Of a stretch of 64,000 nucleotides of DNA, positions 37,764 to 46,555 are shown piece by piece; position 1 is the stretch's first letter; every line of letters starts with the position of its first letter. The stretch covers positions 188,144 through 252,143 of the forward strand of contig UBKJ01000003.1 in the NCBI GenBank assembly GCA_900465915.1, in the 5' to 3' direction. The DNA is from Hyphomicrobiales bacterium (lineage in GTDB: Bacteria > Pseudomonadota > Alphaproteobacteria > Rhizobiales > Rhizobiaceae). The notes beneath the pieces are model-generated. The model was not told where the DNA came from, did not search any database, and saw only the letters and a program-made list of their open reading frames with translations. The translations under genes and the position numbers were made by a program.

Positions 37764-37775
37764 TGAGTATACACA
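37764..37775. promoter_or_regulatory. Putative MarR operator
   Basis: TGAGTATACACA, an imperfect palindrome centred on GTATAC, 21 bp before the MarR ATG. Just upstream TGTATGA occurs twice (37740-37746 and 37760-37766). MarR proteins typically bind such sites in their own promoter. Confidence 0.45.
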
Positions 37776-37796
37776 TGATGTACGGCTATCTATATC

Positions 37797-38255
37797 ATGG
37801 CGGCGTCTGAGGACGCGTTCAAGGCGGCTTTCGCGGCCGGCCTGTCGACGGCGGCGCGCAAGATGCGCAACCTGTTCGATTCGCGCGTGCGCGAGCAGGG
37901 ACTGACGCTGTCGCGGGCGCGGGCATTGCTCCTCTTGAAACAGCATCGCGACTGGAACCAGCGCGAGCTGGCGGACGCGCTGGAAATAGAGCATTCTTCG
38001 GCGGTGCGCCTGCTGGACGGGCTGGAGAAGCAGGGCATGATCGTGCGCGGCGCGGTGGAGGGGGACCGCCGGGCCAAGCGCATCGAACTGACGGAGGAGG
38101 CGCAGGCGCAGGTCATGCAACTCGAGGAGGTCACGCAGGCCGTCAGCCGCGAGCTGCTGGAGGGCGTCGATCCCAAGGCGCTCGCCGCCGCGTTCGAGCT
38201 ATTGCACGACATCGCCCGCAGGGCCGAGGACGCGTTGAACGGGCGGGACGGGTGA
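37797..38255 (+). CDS. MarR family transcriptional regulator
   Basis: A 152-residue dimeric winged-helix protein. The recognition region reads NQRELADALEIEHSSAVRLLDGLEKQGMIVR, followed by the wing GDRRAKRIELTE. No ribosome site precedes the ATG, so the mRNA may be leaderless. The stop is 1 bp from the start of the MFS exporter gene, which with the HlyD gene is its evident target: drug-responsive repression of an EmrAB-type pump. Confidence 0.9.
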   Translation: MAASEDAFKAAFAAGLSTAARKMRNLFDSRVREQGLTLSRARALLLLKQHRDWNQRELADALEIEHSSAVRLLDGLEKQGMIVRGAVEGDRRAKRIELTEEAQAQVMQLEEVTQAVSRELLEGVDPKALAAAFELLHDIARRAEDALNGRDG

Positions 38256-38256
38256 G

Positions 38257-39894
38257 ATGGCCGAAGACGGGGACGACAGCAGCGCCACAAGCGAGAGCGG
38301 GCCGCCGCCGCCGGCGCCCGCGCCCGACCACATGCCGCTCTATATGTCGGCGATCTATATCGCGGCCTCGGTGCTTCTGTGGTCGACGCGCGGCCTCAGC
38401 ATGTATTTCATCTCCGCCAACACGCAGCAAATCCAGGGTTCGCTCGGCGCGACGCTGACCGAGACGACATGGCTGGTCGCGGCCTATATGGCGCCCTTCG
38501 CCAGTCTCACCATCCTGTTGCTCAAGATCCGCACGCAATTCGGCCTGCGCCGTTTCTGCGAGGTGGCGATCGTGGTGTTCCTGATCGCCTCGCTCCTGCA
38601 TCTCTTCATCTACGACGTGCGGTCGGCGATCCCGGTGCGCTTCATCGCGGGCGCCGCGGCGGTGCCGATCTCCTCCATCGGCTTCCTCTATATGCTGGAA
38701 GCCTTTCCGCCCGACAAGAAGCGCACCTGGGGCCTCAGCCTGGCGCTCACCTGCTCGGGCGCGGCGGGGCCTTTCGCGCGGCTGATCTCGCCCATGCTGT
38801 TCGACCTCGGCGACTGGCGCCAGCTCTATCTTCTCGAGATCGGGCTGGCGCTGGCCTGCCTGGCGGTGGTCTATGTGCTGCCGCTGACGCAGATCCCGCG
38901 CGCCAAGGTGCTGCATTGGCTCGATTTCGTCGCCTATGGCTTCATCGCCGTAGGCTTCGGCGCGCTGGCGGTCGCGCTTGTGCAGGGCAAGAACTACTGG
39001 TGGCTGGAGGCGCCGTGGATCGGCGTCTGCCTCGCGGTCTCCATCCTGTCGCTGGCCATCGCGGCGGCGATCGAGATCAACCGCAAGGAGCCGCTGATGA
39101 ACCTGCAATGGCTGATGTCGCCGGAAATCCTGCGCTTCTCGCTGGCGTTGCTGGTGTTCCGCATCGTGCTGGCGGAGCAGACCACGGGCGCCATCGGCTT
39201 CTTCCAGACCTTCGGCCTGCAGGACGCGCAGAGCCAGCCGCTCTATCTCCTCATCCTCGCCGCCTCCTTCGCCGGCGGCGCCGTCTGCGGGGCGCTGTTG
39301 CAGGTGGAGCGGGTGCCGTTCATCTTCGGCTTCGCGCTCCTGTGCATCTGCGCGGGCGCCTTTTTGGACAGCCACGCCACCAACCTGACCCGGCCGCACA
39401 ACGTCTATCTCAGCCAGGCGCTGATCGCCTTCGGCGGCGCCTTGTTCCTGCCCTCCTCGATGCTGGCGGGCATCAGCAAAGCGACCCGGCAGGGGCCGGC
39501 CTATATGACCAGCTTCATCGTCGTCTTCCTGTTCACGCAGAATATCGGCGGGCTGATCGGCTCGGCCCTGTTCAGCACCTTCATCACCATCCGCGAGAAA
39601 TATCATTCCGCCCATCTGGTGGAGCATCTGGTCATGGCCGACCCCATCGTCGCCCAGCGCGTGCAGGTCCTGTCGGGAACCTACGCCAAGGTGCTGGCCG
39701 ACCAGGGGCTGACCAAGGCGGAAGGGCTGGTGCTGCTGGCGCAGCAGACCACGCGCGAGGCGACGGTGCTGTCCTATAACGACGCCTTCCTGGCCATCGC
39801 GGTCATCGCCGGCGTCGCCCTGTGCTGCCAGCTCTTCTACATTGTCCTCGAAACCTGGCGGGCGAAGCCTCTCGCGCCCGCCGCGGCGAATTGA
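38257..39894 (+). CDS. MFS exporter, DHA2 (EmrB-like) family
   Basis: A 545-residue major facilitator with about 14 membrane segments. LGATLTETTWLVAAYM is the conserved TM1-2 stretch of DHA2 proteins. It partners with the HlyD/EmrA-type adaptor encoded 22 bp downstream to export hydrophobic compounds. No outer-membrane channel gene is present, so a housekeeping TolC-like protein would be needed. The N-terminus carries a short polar, Pro-rich leader before the first helix. Confidence 0.9.
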   Translation: MAEDGDDSSATSESGPPPPAPAPDHMPLYMSAIYIAASVLLWSTRGLSMYFISANTQQIQGSLGATLTETTWLVAAYMAPFASLTILLLKIRTQFGLRRFCEVAIVVFLIASLLHLFIYDVRSAIPVRFIAGAAAVPISSIGFLYMLEAFPPDKKRTWGLSLALTCSGAAGPFARLISPMLFDLGDWRQLYLLEIGLALACLAVVYVLPLTQIPRAKVLHWLDFVAYGFIAVGFGALAVALVQGKNYWWLEAPWIGVCLAVSILSLAIAAAIEINRKEPLMNLQWLMSPEILRFSLALLVFRIVLAEQTTGAIGFFQTFGLQDAQSQPLYLLILAASFAGGAVCGALLQVERVPFIFGFALLCICAGAFLDSHATNLTRPHNVYLSQALIAFGGALFLPSSMLAGISKATRQGPAYMTSFIVVFLFTQNIGGLIGSALFSTFITIREKYHSAHLVEHLVMADPIVAQRVQVLSGTYAKVLADQGLTKAEGLVLLAQQTTREATVLSYNDAFLAIAVIAGVALCCQLFYIVLETWRAKPLAPAAAN

Positions 39895-39916
39895 ACCGTT
39901 CAGCGAGCGTTGCGAC

Positions 39917-40954
39917 ATGCCTGACCAGAAAAAATACATCCGCGGCGGCCTCGCCATCCTCATCGGCCTCGTCGGCGTGGCGATCGTCCTGTGGGCGTGG
40001 CGGCTGCCGCCCTTCAAGTCCAGCGTCGAGACCACCGACAACGCCTATGTGCGCGGCCAGGTGACGGTGATCAGCCCGCAGGTGGCGGGCTACGTCACCA
40101 AGGTCGACGTCACCGACTATCAGGAGGTGAAGCAGAGCGACGCGCTGTTGGAGATCGACAGCCGCAGCTACAAGCAGAAGCTCGACCAGGCGCTGGCGGC
40201 GCTGGAAGCGAAGAAGGCGGCGCTGGCCAATTCGCAGCAGAGCGAGCGCTCCGCCCAGGCGACGATCAAGGCGCGGCAGGCGCAGATCGCCGGCGCCAAC
40301 GCCGCCTTCACCGTCGCACAGGCCAACGCCGAGCGCGTCGAGGCGCTGCTGCCGCGCGGCGTGACCACGCAGAGCTCGGCCGACGCCGCCCATGGCGACC
40401 TTTTGCAGGCCAAGGCCTCGGTGGACCAGGCCGAGGCGGCGCTGGCCGTGGCGGAGGAGGATTTGCGCACCATCATCGTCGCCCGCCAGGGCCTCGACGC
40501 CGACCTGCACAACGCCGAAGCCGCGGTGGAGCTGGCGAAGATCGATCTCCAGAACACCCATATCCAGGCGCCGCGCGACGGCAAGCTGGGCGAGGTGGGC
40601 GTGCGCTTCGGCCAATATGTCACCGCCGGCACGCAGCTCGTCTCGCTGGTGCCGAAGACCAAATGGGTCATCGCCAATTTCAAGGAGACGCAGCTCTACG
40701 GCATGAAGGTCGGGCAGGCCGTCACCTTCACCGTCGACGCGCTGCGCCACGCGCAGTTGAAAGGCCATATCGAGGCCTTCTCGCCCGCCACCGGCTCGGA
40801 ATTCAGCGTCATCAAGTCCGACAACGCCACCGGCAATTTCACCAAGATCACCCAGCGCCTGTCCGTCCGCATCGCCATCGACGACGGCCAGCCCGACGCC
40901 GAGCGGCTCGCGCCCGGCATGTCGGTGGAGGTGCGGGTCGACACCGCCCAGTAA
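39917..40954 (+). CDS. HlyD/EmrA family membrane fusion protein
   Basis: A 345-residue periplasmic adaptor. One N-terminal helix (GGLAILIGLVGVAIVLWAW) anchors it in the inner membrane; ETTDNAYVRGQVTVISPQVAGYV is the biotinyl-lipoyl start. A long Ala/Gln-rich coiled-coil hairpin (~residues 90-190) follows, then the second lipoyl half IQAPRDGKLGEVGVRFGQYV and a beta-barrel. It links the MFS exporter to an outer-membrane channel. A GC hairpin lies just after the stop. Confidence 0.92.
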   Translation: MPDQKKYIRGGLAILIGLVGVAIVLWAWRLPPFKSSVETTDNAYVRGQVTVISPQVAGYVTKVDVTDYQEVKQSDALLEIDSRSYKQKLDQALAALEAKKAALANSQQSERSAQATIKARQAQIAGANAAFTVAQANAERVEALLPRGVTTQSSADAAHGDLLQAKASVDQAEAALAVAEEDLRTIIVARQGLDADLHNAEAAVELAKIDLQNTHIQAPRDGKLGEVGVRFGQYVTAGTQLVSLVPKTKWVIANFKETQLYGMKVGQAVTFTVDALRHAQLKGHIEAFSPATGSEFSVIKSDNATGNFTKITQRLSVRIAIDDGQPDAERLAPGMSVEVRVDTAQ

Positions 40955-40957
40955 CCG

Positions 40958-40980
40958 CGCGCCCGGCGAAACCGGGCGCG
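40958..40980 (+). terminator. GC-rich hairpin after the efflux operon
   Basis: CGCGCCCGG (40958-40966) pairs with CCGGGCGCG (40972-40980) over a CGAAA loop; only a short GCATTTC tail follows, so it is a weak or Rho-assisted terminator. Confidence 0.5.
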
Positions 40981-41107
40981 GCATTTCATCGCGGCTTCAA
41001 CGCCCTCTTGCCAAGCTCCGGCGCGCCTGCATTGTTGTCGACGCTCGCCCGGACCTTCGTTCCGACGCCCGATTCCGGGCCTCGTTCCGGGCGCGAACGA
41101 GGTTCCT

Positions 41108-42001
41108 ATGAATAACGGGCTGGGGGATTCGAGGTCGCTCGCCGGCATTGCGCTGGCCTGCTGCGGCTACGCCTGCTTCGCCATGCAGGACGCGATGGTG
41201 AAATGGCTGGTGGTCGACTACCAGGTGCCGCAGATCCTGTTCATGCGCAGCCTCGTCATCGTGGCGATCTCCAGCGTGCTGGTGCGCTATCGCCGCCACC
41301 CGTCGATCTTCAAGAGCCCCTATCGCAACACGGTGTTCCTGCGCGCCGGCCTCATGCTGGCGGCGTGGCTCCTGTTCTACAACGCCGCCCGCCATCTGGA
41401 GCTGGCCGAGCTGACGACGCTCTATTTCTCCGCGCCGATGATCGTCATGGTTCTGTCGATCTTCGTCCTCAAGGAGAAGATCGGGCCGGGGCGCTGGCTC
41501 GCCTGCGCGCTCGGCTTCGTCGGCGTGCTGATCGCCGCCAATCCCAGCCATGCGCCCAATCTGCTGCCCACCGTCATGTGCCTGGTGGCGGGCTTCTGCT
41601 GGGCCTGGAGCACCATCCTCGTGCGTCTCGTCAGCCGCAGCGAGACGACGCTGACCCAGATGTTCGCCACCAGCCTCCTGTTCGGCCTCGCCTGCGCGCT
41701 GTCCTTTCCCTGGACCTGGCGGGAGCCGGACGCGCTCGGCTGGGCGCTGATGATCGGGCTGGGGCTGGTCTCCACGCTCGGCCAGTACCTGCTCTACGAA
41801 GGTTTCCGCTACGCGCCGGCCTCGGCGCTGGCGCCGGTGGAATATACCGGGCTGATCTGGGCCTTCTTCTACGGCTACCTCGTCTTCGCCGAGGTCCCGG
41901 CCCAGAACGTCTTCGTCGGCGCGCTGCTGATCGTCCTCTCCGGCTTCATCCTCGTGCTGTGGGAGCGCCGCGCCACGCTGCGCCGCGTCCGGGTGCAATG
42001 A
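41108..42001 (+). CDS. EamA/DMT family transporter
   Basis: A 297-residue inner-membrane permease with ten predicted helices in two EamA repeats (~residues 10-140 and 150-290). AARHLELAELTTLYFSAPMIVMVLS and VEYTGLIWAFFYGYLVFAE are the paired conserved halves. GAGG lies five bases before the ATG. Family members export amino acids or other metabolites; the substrate here is unknown. It stands alone between the efflux operon and a small convergent gene. Confidence 0.88.
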   Translation: MNNGLGDSRSLAGIALACCGYACFAMQDAMVKWLVVDYQVPQILFMRSLVIVAISSVLVRYRRHPSIFKSPYRNTVFLRAGLMLAAWLLFYNAARHLELAELTTLYFSAPMIVMVLSIFVLKEKIGPGRWLACALGFVGVLIAANPSHAPNLLPTVMCLVAGFCWAWSTILVRLVSRSETTLTQMFATSLLFGLACALSFPWTWREPDALGWALMIGLGLVSTLGQYLLYEGFRYAPASALAPVEYTGLIWAFFYGYLVFAEVPAQNVFVGALLIVLSGFILVLWERRATLRRVRVQ

Positions 42002-42106
42002 GCCGCGCGGCCCTCGCGTGAAATAGAGGGCGCGGCGCGGGGCGATCGCCGTCGCCGGCGCGCCGGATCGTTTCCGCACCCGCGTTCCCCGGCCTTCTCG
42101 CCGCGC

Positions 42107-42370
42107 TCAGTCCGAAAGCCGCGCCTTGACCTTCCAGCCGCCGCTCTTCGGGTCGGGGCCGAGGCTCCACGACTTGGCGGCGATGTCCGAGCCGCGCGCC
42201 GTCCGGTAGGGCTCGACCGTGAGCCGGATCGCCTCGCCGTCGCGGCTGTAGCGCGCCTGCGCCACGGCGCCGTCGCTGAACTGGGCCAGCGTCTCCTCGC
42301 CATTGTCCTCCTCGGCCAGCCGCACCCGGCAGCCGGGATAGGCGTGGGTGTCCGCGAATTCAAAACGCAT
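42107..42370 (-). CDS. Small hypothetical protein (87 aa)
   Basis: The ATG at 42370 has GGAGG six bases upstream. The protein begins MRFEFADTHAYPGCRVRLAEEDN and appears to be all beta-strand with a basic C-terminus (GGWKVKARLSD). Coding bias is normal for the region. I do not recognise a family. It is divergent from the cyclotransferase-like gene across a 307-bp gap. Confidence 0.62.
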   Translation of the reverse strand: MRFEFADTHAYPGCRVRLAEEDNGEETLAQFSDGAVAQARYSRDGEAIRLTVEPYRTARGSDIAAKSWSLGPDPKSGGWKVKARLSD

Positions 42371-42528
42371 GATCGTCCTCCGCTCGTTGGGGCGTTTCGC
42401 GGCCGGACGGCGACGTCCGGCGCCGCATGAACGCGGTTGAAACAAGGAGATAGGGCGCCGATCCCGATCGGAAAGCCCTTGCTCCCAAGCCTTCCATCTT
42501 GCCGTCCACAGGCGGGAGCGCAAGGCGC

Positions 42529-42560
42529 TTGACAATAAATATACATCAAAATATATTTTG
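42529..42560 (+). promoter_or_regulatory. Sigma-70-like promoter with palindromic operator
   Basis: TTGACA (42529-42534), 17-bp spacer, TATATT (42552-42557). The -10 box lies inside the perfect palindrome CAAAATATATTTTG (42547-42560). This serves the cyclotransferase-like gene and probably the ABC operon behind it. The rest of the 42371-42677 gap shows no gene; about 115 bp of 5' leader separate the promoter from the start codon. Confidence 0.7.
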
Positions 42561-42677
42561 AAATATACGAATTGGGGTCGCCCCGGTCCGTTGTGAGAGG
42601 CGGATGCCTGTCAGTGAATCACGAAAAATCCAAGGCAGCGGCCGGCGCCCGCGCAACGCCGCTCCAGAGAGGCAATG

Positions 42678-43178
42678 ATGTATTATTTCGCTTACTGCAC
42701 TTGGCTGCACGACATTGAGATCACCCGCTACTGGCCCGAGGCCAAGGCGGTCACCAAGGCCTATGCGGCCAATCATTCGCTGCGCTTCCACGCCGCCGGC
42801 GACCGCAAGGACCGCGGATGGTGCCATTTCCTCAACACCGCCGAGGCCTGGGGCGAGAAGGCGCTGGGCGTCGTGTTCGAGCACGACGACAACCGCTTCG
42901 GCGAGGATTACGACGACTTCGAGCGCTGCTGCGTGACGGTCTATGGCGACGACGGCAAGATGTACGACTGCTGGACCTATCGCCTCATCACGCCGGGCAT
43001 CGAGATGCGCCCGCCGAACTTCTACTGGGAGCACATCCCGGCCGGCCTGAAGCAATGGGATTTCCCGCAGGAATATATCGACAAGGTGCAGGCCGTGTTC
43101 GACAACGCCGCCGAGTGCCCGCGCGCCGACCGTCCGAATCCGTCCAAGGTTCCGGGCAAGGGCGCCGAGTCGCGCTGA
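42678..43178 (+). CDS. Gamma-glutamylcyclotransferase-like protein
   Basis: A 166-residue protein with the GGCT/AIG2 pattern: YFAYCTWL at the N-terminus, ALGVVFEHDD strand, and an acidic DYDDFERC segment that could supply the catalytic Glu. The canonical YGSN substrate loop is altered to YCTW, so activity on gamma-glutamyl compounds is not certain. The second of two adjacent ATGs gives better spacing to GAGAGG. It precedes an amino acid ABC operon in the same direction, and 5-oxoprolinase genes lie 15 kb away. Its normal product, 5-oxoproline, would feed them. Confidence 0.65.
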   Translation: MYYFAYCTWLHDIEITRYWPEAKAVTKAYAANHSLRFHAAGDRKDRGWCHFLNTAEAWGEKALGVVFEHDDNRFGEDYDDFERCCVTVYGDDGKMYDCWTYRLITPGIEMRPPNFYWEHIPAGLKQWDFPQEYIDKVQAVFDNAAECPRADRPNPSKVPGKGAESR

Positions 43179-43199
43179 TCTTCGGCGCATCGGTCTTCC

Positions 43200-43230
43200 A
43201 AAGGGGCGGCGGCGTCTTCGCCGCCCCTTT
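43200..43230 (+). other. Hairpin attenuator before the binding-protein gene
   Basis: AAAGGGGCGGCG (43200-43211) and CGCCGCCCCTTT (43219-43230) form a 12-bp stem with a 7-base loop and a short T end. It lies between the cyclotransferase-like gene and the receptor gene and may partly terminate or act as a processing barrier. Confidence 0.6.
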
Positions 43231-43265
43231 GGGGAATAGGGAATGAAGCAAAGAGGGGATTAACA

Positions 43266-44135
43266 GTGAATTATCGTCGAAACGCATTGCGCGCCGTCGC
43301 CGGCGCTCTGGTCATTGGCGCGGCCGGCGCGGCCTTCGCGCAGGACGCGGCTTCCCTGGTTCCGCAGGACATCCGCGACCGCGGCGTGCTCAACGTCGGC
43401 TCGCAGCAGACTTTCCCGCCCATCGAATTCCGCCAGCCCGGCAGCCAGGAAGTCAGCGGCGCCAGCGCCGACCTGCTGCGCGAGGTGGCCAAACGCCTCA
43501 ATCTGAAACTGCAATTCGTGCAGGCCGAATACGCCGCGCTGATCCCCGGCATCGAGGCGCGCCGCTTCGACGTCGCCTCGGGCGGCATCAGCGACACCGA
43601 GGAGCGCGAGCAGAAGCTCGACTTCGTCAATTACATGATGTCCGGCGGCAGCCTCCTGGTGCGCGCCGAGGACGGAAGCGGCTACAAGACCATCGCCGAT
43701 TTCTGCGGCAAGCGCGTCGCCACGCTGCTCGGCAGCCGCGTCATCATGGCCCGCGTCGAGGAGGCCTCCGCCGCCTGCCAGAAGAGCGGCGCGCAGCCGA
43801 TCACGGCCGACCAGCTTCCCTCCGCGCCCGACGCCCGCATGCAGCTCGACCTCAAGCGCGTCGACGCCTATCTCGGCGACTTCCCCGCGCTCGCCTATAT
43901 GAAGTCGCAGTTCCCCGGCAAATACGAGATCGCCGGCGGCAATTACATCCTGACGCCCTACGTCACCTCCTGGGGCTTCTCCAAGAACCAGCCGCAGCTG
44001 CGCGACGCCGTCAAGAAGGCGACCGAGGACATGCTGGCCGACGGCTCCTATAAGACCATCATGGCGAAATGGGGCGTCGAGGGCGGCGCCCTGCCGGCCG
44101 TCACGATCAACACGCCCGCCACCAAGCGCAACTGA
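43266..44135 (+). CDS. Amino acid ABC transporter substrate-binding protein (family 3)
   Basis: A 289-residue periplasmic receptor starting at a GTG after GAGGGG. A Sec signal (ALRAVAGALVIGAAGAAFAQ) precedes VLNVGSQQTFPPIEFRQP and GASADLLREVAKRLNLK. VASGGISDTEEREQKLDFVNYM is the central family 3 motif. Two Cys residues (FCGKRV and SAACQKS) may pair. Its permease and ATPase genes follow directly. Given the cyclotransferase-like neighbour, a gamma-glutamyl or related amino acid ligand is possible. Confidence 0.92.
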   Translation: MNYRRNALRAVAGALVIGAAGAAFAQDAASLVPQDIRDRGVLNVGSQQTFPPIEFRQPGSQEVSGASADLLREVAKRLNLKLQFVQAEYAALIPGIEARRFDVASGGISDTEEREQKLDFVNYMMSGGSLLVRAEDGSGYKTIADFCGKRVATLLGSRVIMARVEEASAACQKSGAQPITADQLPSAPDARMQLDLKRVDAYLGDFPALAYMKSQFPGKYEIAGGNYILTPYVTSWGFSKNQPQLRDAVKKATEDMLADGSYKTIMAKWGVEGGALPAVTINTPATKRN

Positions 44136-44149
44136 GGTCGGAGGCCGGC

Positions 44150-44998
44150 ATGAGCATTTCCGCCGCCCGGCAGGTCGCCGACCTGCCGATCATCCACCGG
44201 CGCCGATGGGGATCGTGGATTCTCGGCGTCGTCGTCCTCGCCTTCGTCGCCGTGCTGGTCGCGGCGTCGTTCCGGGCCAGGATCATCGACCTTTCGGTCT
44301 TCGCCGAATATATCTTCAGCGGCCAGATCCTGATGGGCGCGGTCAACGCGCTGGTGCTGGGCACGCTGGCCCTGTTCATCGCCGCGCTGATCGGCTTCGT
44401 CGCGGCCTTGATGCGCGTCAGCGGCAACCCGATCCTGTCGGGGATCGCCGCGGTCTACGTCTATCTGTTCCGCGGCACGCCGATGCTGATCCAGCTGATC
44501 TTCTGGTTCAACGCGGTGCCGATCATGTTCCCGAACATCTATCTGGCGCTGCCCTTCATGGACGCGCCGCTGATCAACGCCTCCACCACCAACATCGTCA
44601 CGCCCTTCCTCGCGGCGCTCGCCGGCCTCAGCCTCGCCGAGGGCGCCTATATGAGCGAGATCATCCGCGGCGGCATCATGGCCGTCGACCGCGGCCAGCG
44701 CGAGGCCGCGACCGCGCTCGGCATGGTGCATCGCAAGGTGCTGACGCAGGTGATCATCCCGCAGGCGGGGCGCATCATCATCCCGGCGCTCGGCAACCAG
44801 TATATCATGCTGCTCAAATCCTCGTCGCTCGCCTCGGCGATCGGCTATCTGGAGCTGCTGCGCGTGGCGACCGACATCTATTCCTCCAATTTCCGCGTCG
44901 TGGAGCTGCTGGCCGTCGCCGCCGTGTGGTACCTGGTCATGACCGCCTTCGCCACCGCCATCCAGACCGTCCTCGAAAAGGTGTTTCCGCAACGATGA
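44150..44998 (+). CDS. Amino acid ABC transporter permease
   Basis: A 282-residue permease; GGAGG precedes the ATG at 44150. It has an extra N-terminal helix (WGSWILGVVVLAFVAVLVAA) before the usual five-helix core, YLFRGTPMLIQ, and the EAA loop GGIMAVDRGQREAATALGM. Its last codon overlaps the ATPase start (ATGA). Only one permease gene is present, so the membrane channel should be a homodimer. Confidence 0.92.
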   Translation: MSISAARQVADLPIIHRRRWGSWILGVVVLAFVAVLVAASFRARIIDLSVFAEYIFSGQILMGAVNALVLGTLALFIAALIGFVAALMRVSGNPILSGIAAVYVYLFRGTPMLIQLIFWFNAVPIMFPNIYLALPFMDAPLINASTTNIVTPFLAALAGLSLAEGAYMSEIIRGGIMAVDRGQREAATALGMVHRKVLTQVIIPQAGRIIIPALGNQYIMLLKSSSLASAIGYLELLRVATDIYSSNFRVVELLAVAAVWYLVMTAFATAIQTVLEKVFPQR

Positions 44999-45795
44999 GC
45001 GCGACAGAGCAAAAGATGAACGCCGTGTCGGTGGTGGACGTCTCCAAGGTCTGGGGAACGGTGACGGCCTTCAGCGGCGTCAATTTCGAGGTACCGCCCG
45101 GCCAGGTCGTGGCCCTGCTGGGGCCGTCGGGGGCGGGCAAGTCCACCATGCTGCGCTGCCTCAACCATCTGGAGCGCATCAGCTCCGGCCGCATCTACGT
45201 CTATGGCGAACTGATCGGCTATCGCGAGACGGCGACGGCGCTTTACGAGCTGTCCGACGCCGAGATGAGCCGCCAGCGGCGCAAGGTCGGCATGGTGTTC
45301 CAGCATTTCAACCTGTTCCGCCACATGACGGCGCTGGCCAATGTGATGAGCGGCCCGGTGCATGTGCTGGGCCGGCCCAAGGCGGAGGCCATGGCGCTGG
45401 CGCTCAGCCTGCTCGACAAGGTGGGGCTGAAGGACAAGGCGCGCTCCTATCCTTCGGCGCTATCGGGCGGCCAGCAGCAGCGCGTCGCCATCGCCCGCGC
45501 GCTCGCCATGGAGCCGCGCGTGCTGCTCCTCGACGAGCCGACCAGCGCGCTCGATCCCGAGCTGGCGCAGGAAGTGGTGGTGACCATCCGCAACCTCGCC
45601 GAGGAGGGCCAGACGATGGTGATCGCCACGCACGACATGGCGATTGCGCGCGACGTGGCGGATCGGGTTATATTCATGGAGGGCGGTCAGGTGGTGGAGG
45701 ATGCTCCCTCGGCGGAGTTTTTCACGCAGCCGCGCAGCGACAGGGCGCGGCAGTTTCTTGCGCGCGTTTTGCCGGCTTCTACAATATCCGAATGA
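44995..45795 (+). CDS. Amino acid ABC transporter ATP-binding protein
   Basis: A 266-residue ATPase with Walker A GPSGAGKST, signature [15 protein letters not shown], Walker [13 protein letters not shown] and switch His in IATHDMAI. An insertion of about 12 residues (YGELIGYRETATALYELSD) lies between Walker A and the Q-loop, as in HisP-like members. Completes the importer; the GntR gene follows 18 bp later. Confidence 0.94.
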   Translation: MSATEQKMNAVSVVDVSKVWGTVTAFSGVNFEVPPGQVVALLGPSGAGKSTMLRCLNHLERISSGRIYVYGELIGYRETATALYELSDAEMSRQRRKVGMVFQHFNLFRHMTALANVMSGPVHVLGRPKAEAMALALSLLDKVGLKDKARSYPSALSGGQQQRVAIARALAMEPRVLLLDEPTSALDPELAQEVVVTIRNLAEEGQTMVIATHDMAIARDVADRVIFMEGGQVVEDAPSAEFFTQPRSDRARQFLARVLPASTISE

Positions 45796-45813
45796 TTCGG
45801 AGAGCGAGGGCAA

Positions 45814-46464
45814 ATGGCGGCAAGAAAAACAGCTTCCGGCGAATCCATGGCGAAGGACGTCCGGACCCGAATCCGCAGCATGATTCTCGGCTCCGAGCTG
45901 AAGCCCGGCCAGCGCCTGGTCGAGGACGAATTGTGCGAACGCCTGGGCGCCGGCCGCACGCCGGTGCGCGAGGCGCTCTTGATGCTGCAGGGCGAGGGGC
46001 TTCTGGCCCGCGCCCGCGGCTGGGTGGTGGAGAATGTCGACGGCACGCAGATCCGCGCGATCTTCGAGAGCCGCGCCGCCATCGAGGGCGCGACCGCCCG
46101 GCTCGCCGCCCGCCACGCCTCGCGCAAGACCTTTGACGCGCTGCTGCGGCTGATCGACGCCATGGAGCCGAGCGAGACGCTGACCCGCGCCGAGCTGAAC
46201 CGGCTCAACAACGAGTTCCACACGCTGATTGTGGAGGGGGCGGAGAATCCGCTCCTGGCGCAGTTCCACGAGCGGACCCAGTTTCACTACTGGATGCTGC
46301 GGGTGCCGATCCTGTTCTCGGAGATCGAGATCGTGGAATCGAACCAGCAGCATCGCAGGATCGTCAGCGCGCTGATCGCGCGCGACGAGGACGGAGCGGA
46401 TCGCGCCGCGCGCGATCACGTCGAGAGAACGATGGCCATCGTGGAGCCGGCCATCCACATCTGA
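45814..46464 (+). CDS. GntR family (FCD-type) transcriptional regulator
   Basis: A 216-residue regulator encoded within the importer operon. Winged helix at ~15-80 (LCERLGAGRTPVREALLMLQ), then an FCD domain with LNNEFHTLIVEGA and a late DHVERT. GAGGGCAA precedes the ATG. It is the best candidate to bind the ATATATTTTG-containing sites found upstream of three transcription units in this block, although that link is inferred from position only. Confidence 0.9.
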   Translation: MAARKTASGESMAKDVRTRIRSMILGSELKPGQRLVEDELCERLGAGRTPVREALLMLQGEGLLARARGWVVENVDGTQIRAIFESRAAIEGATARLAARHASRKTFDALLRLIDAMEPSETLTRAELNRLNNEFHTLIVEGAENPLLAQFHERTQFHYWMLRVPILFSEIEIVESNQQHRRIVSALIARDEDGADRAARDHVERTMAIVEPAIHI

Positions 46465-46555
46465 CAATCCGCCCATCGAGACACGCCGCCCCCGGCAAGC
46501 GCCGCTTCCGGGGAACGGAAAGCCGCGCCCGATCGAAACCACAAGGACAGGAAAA

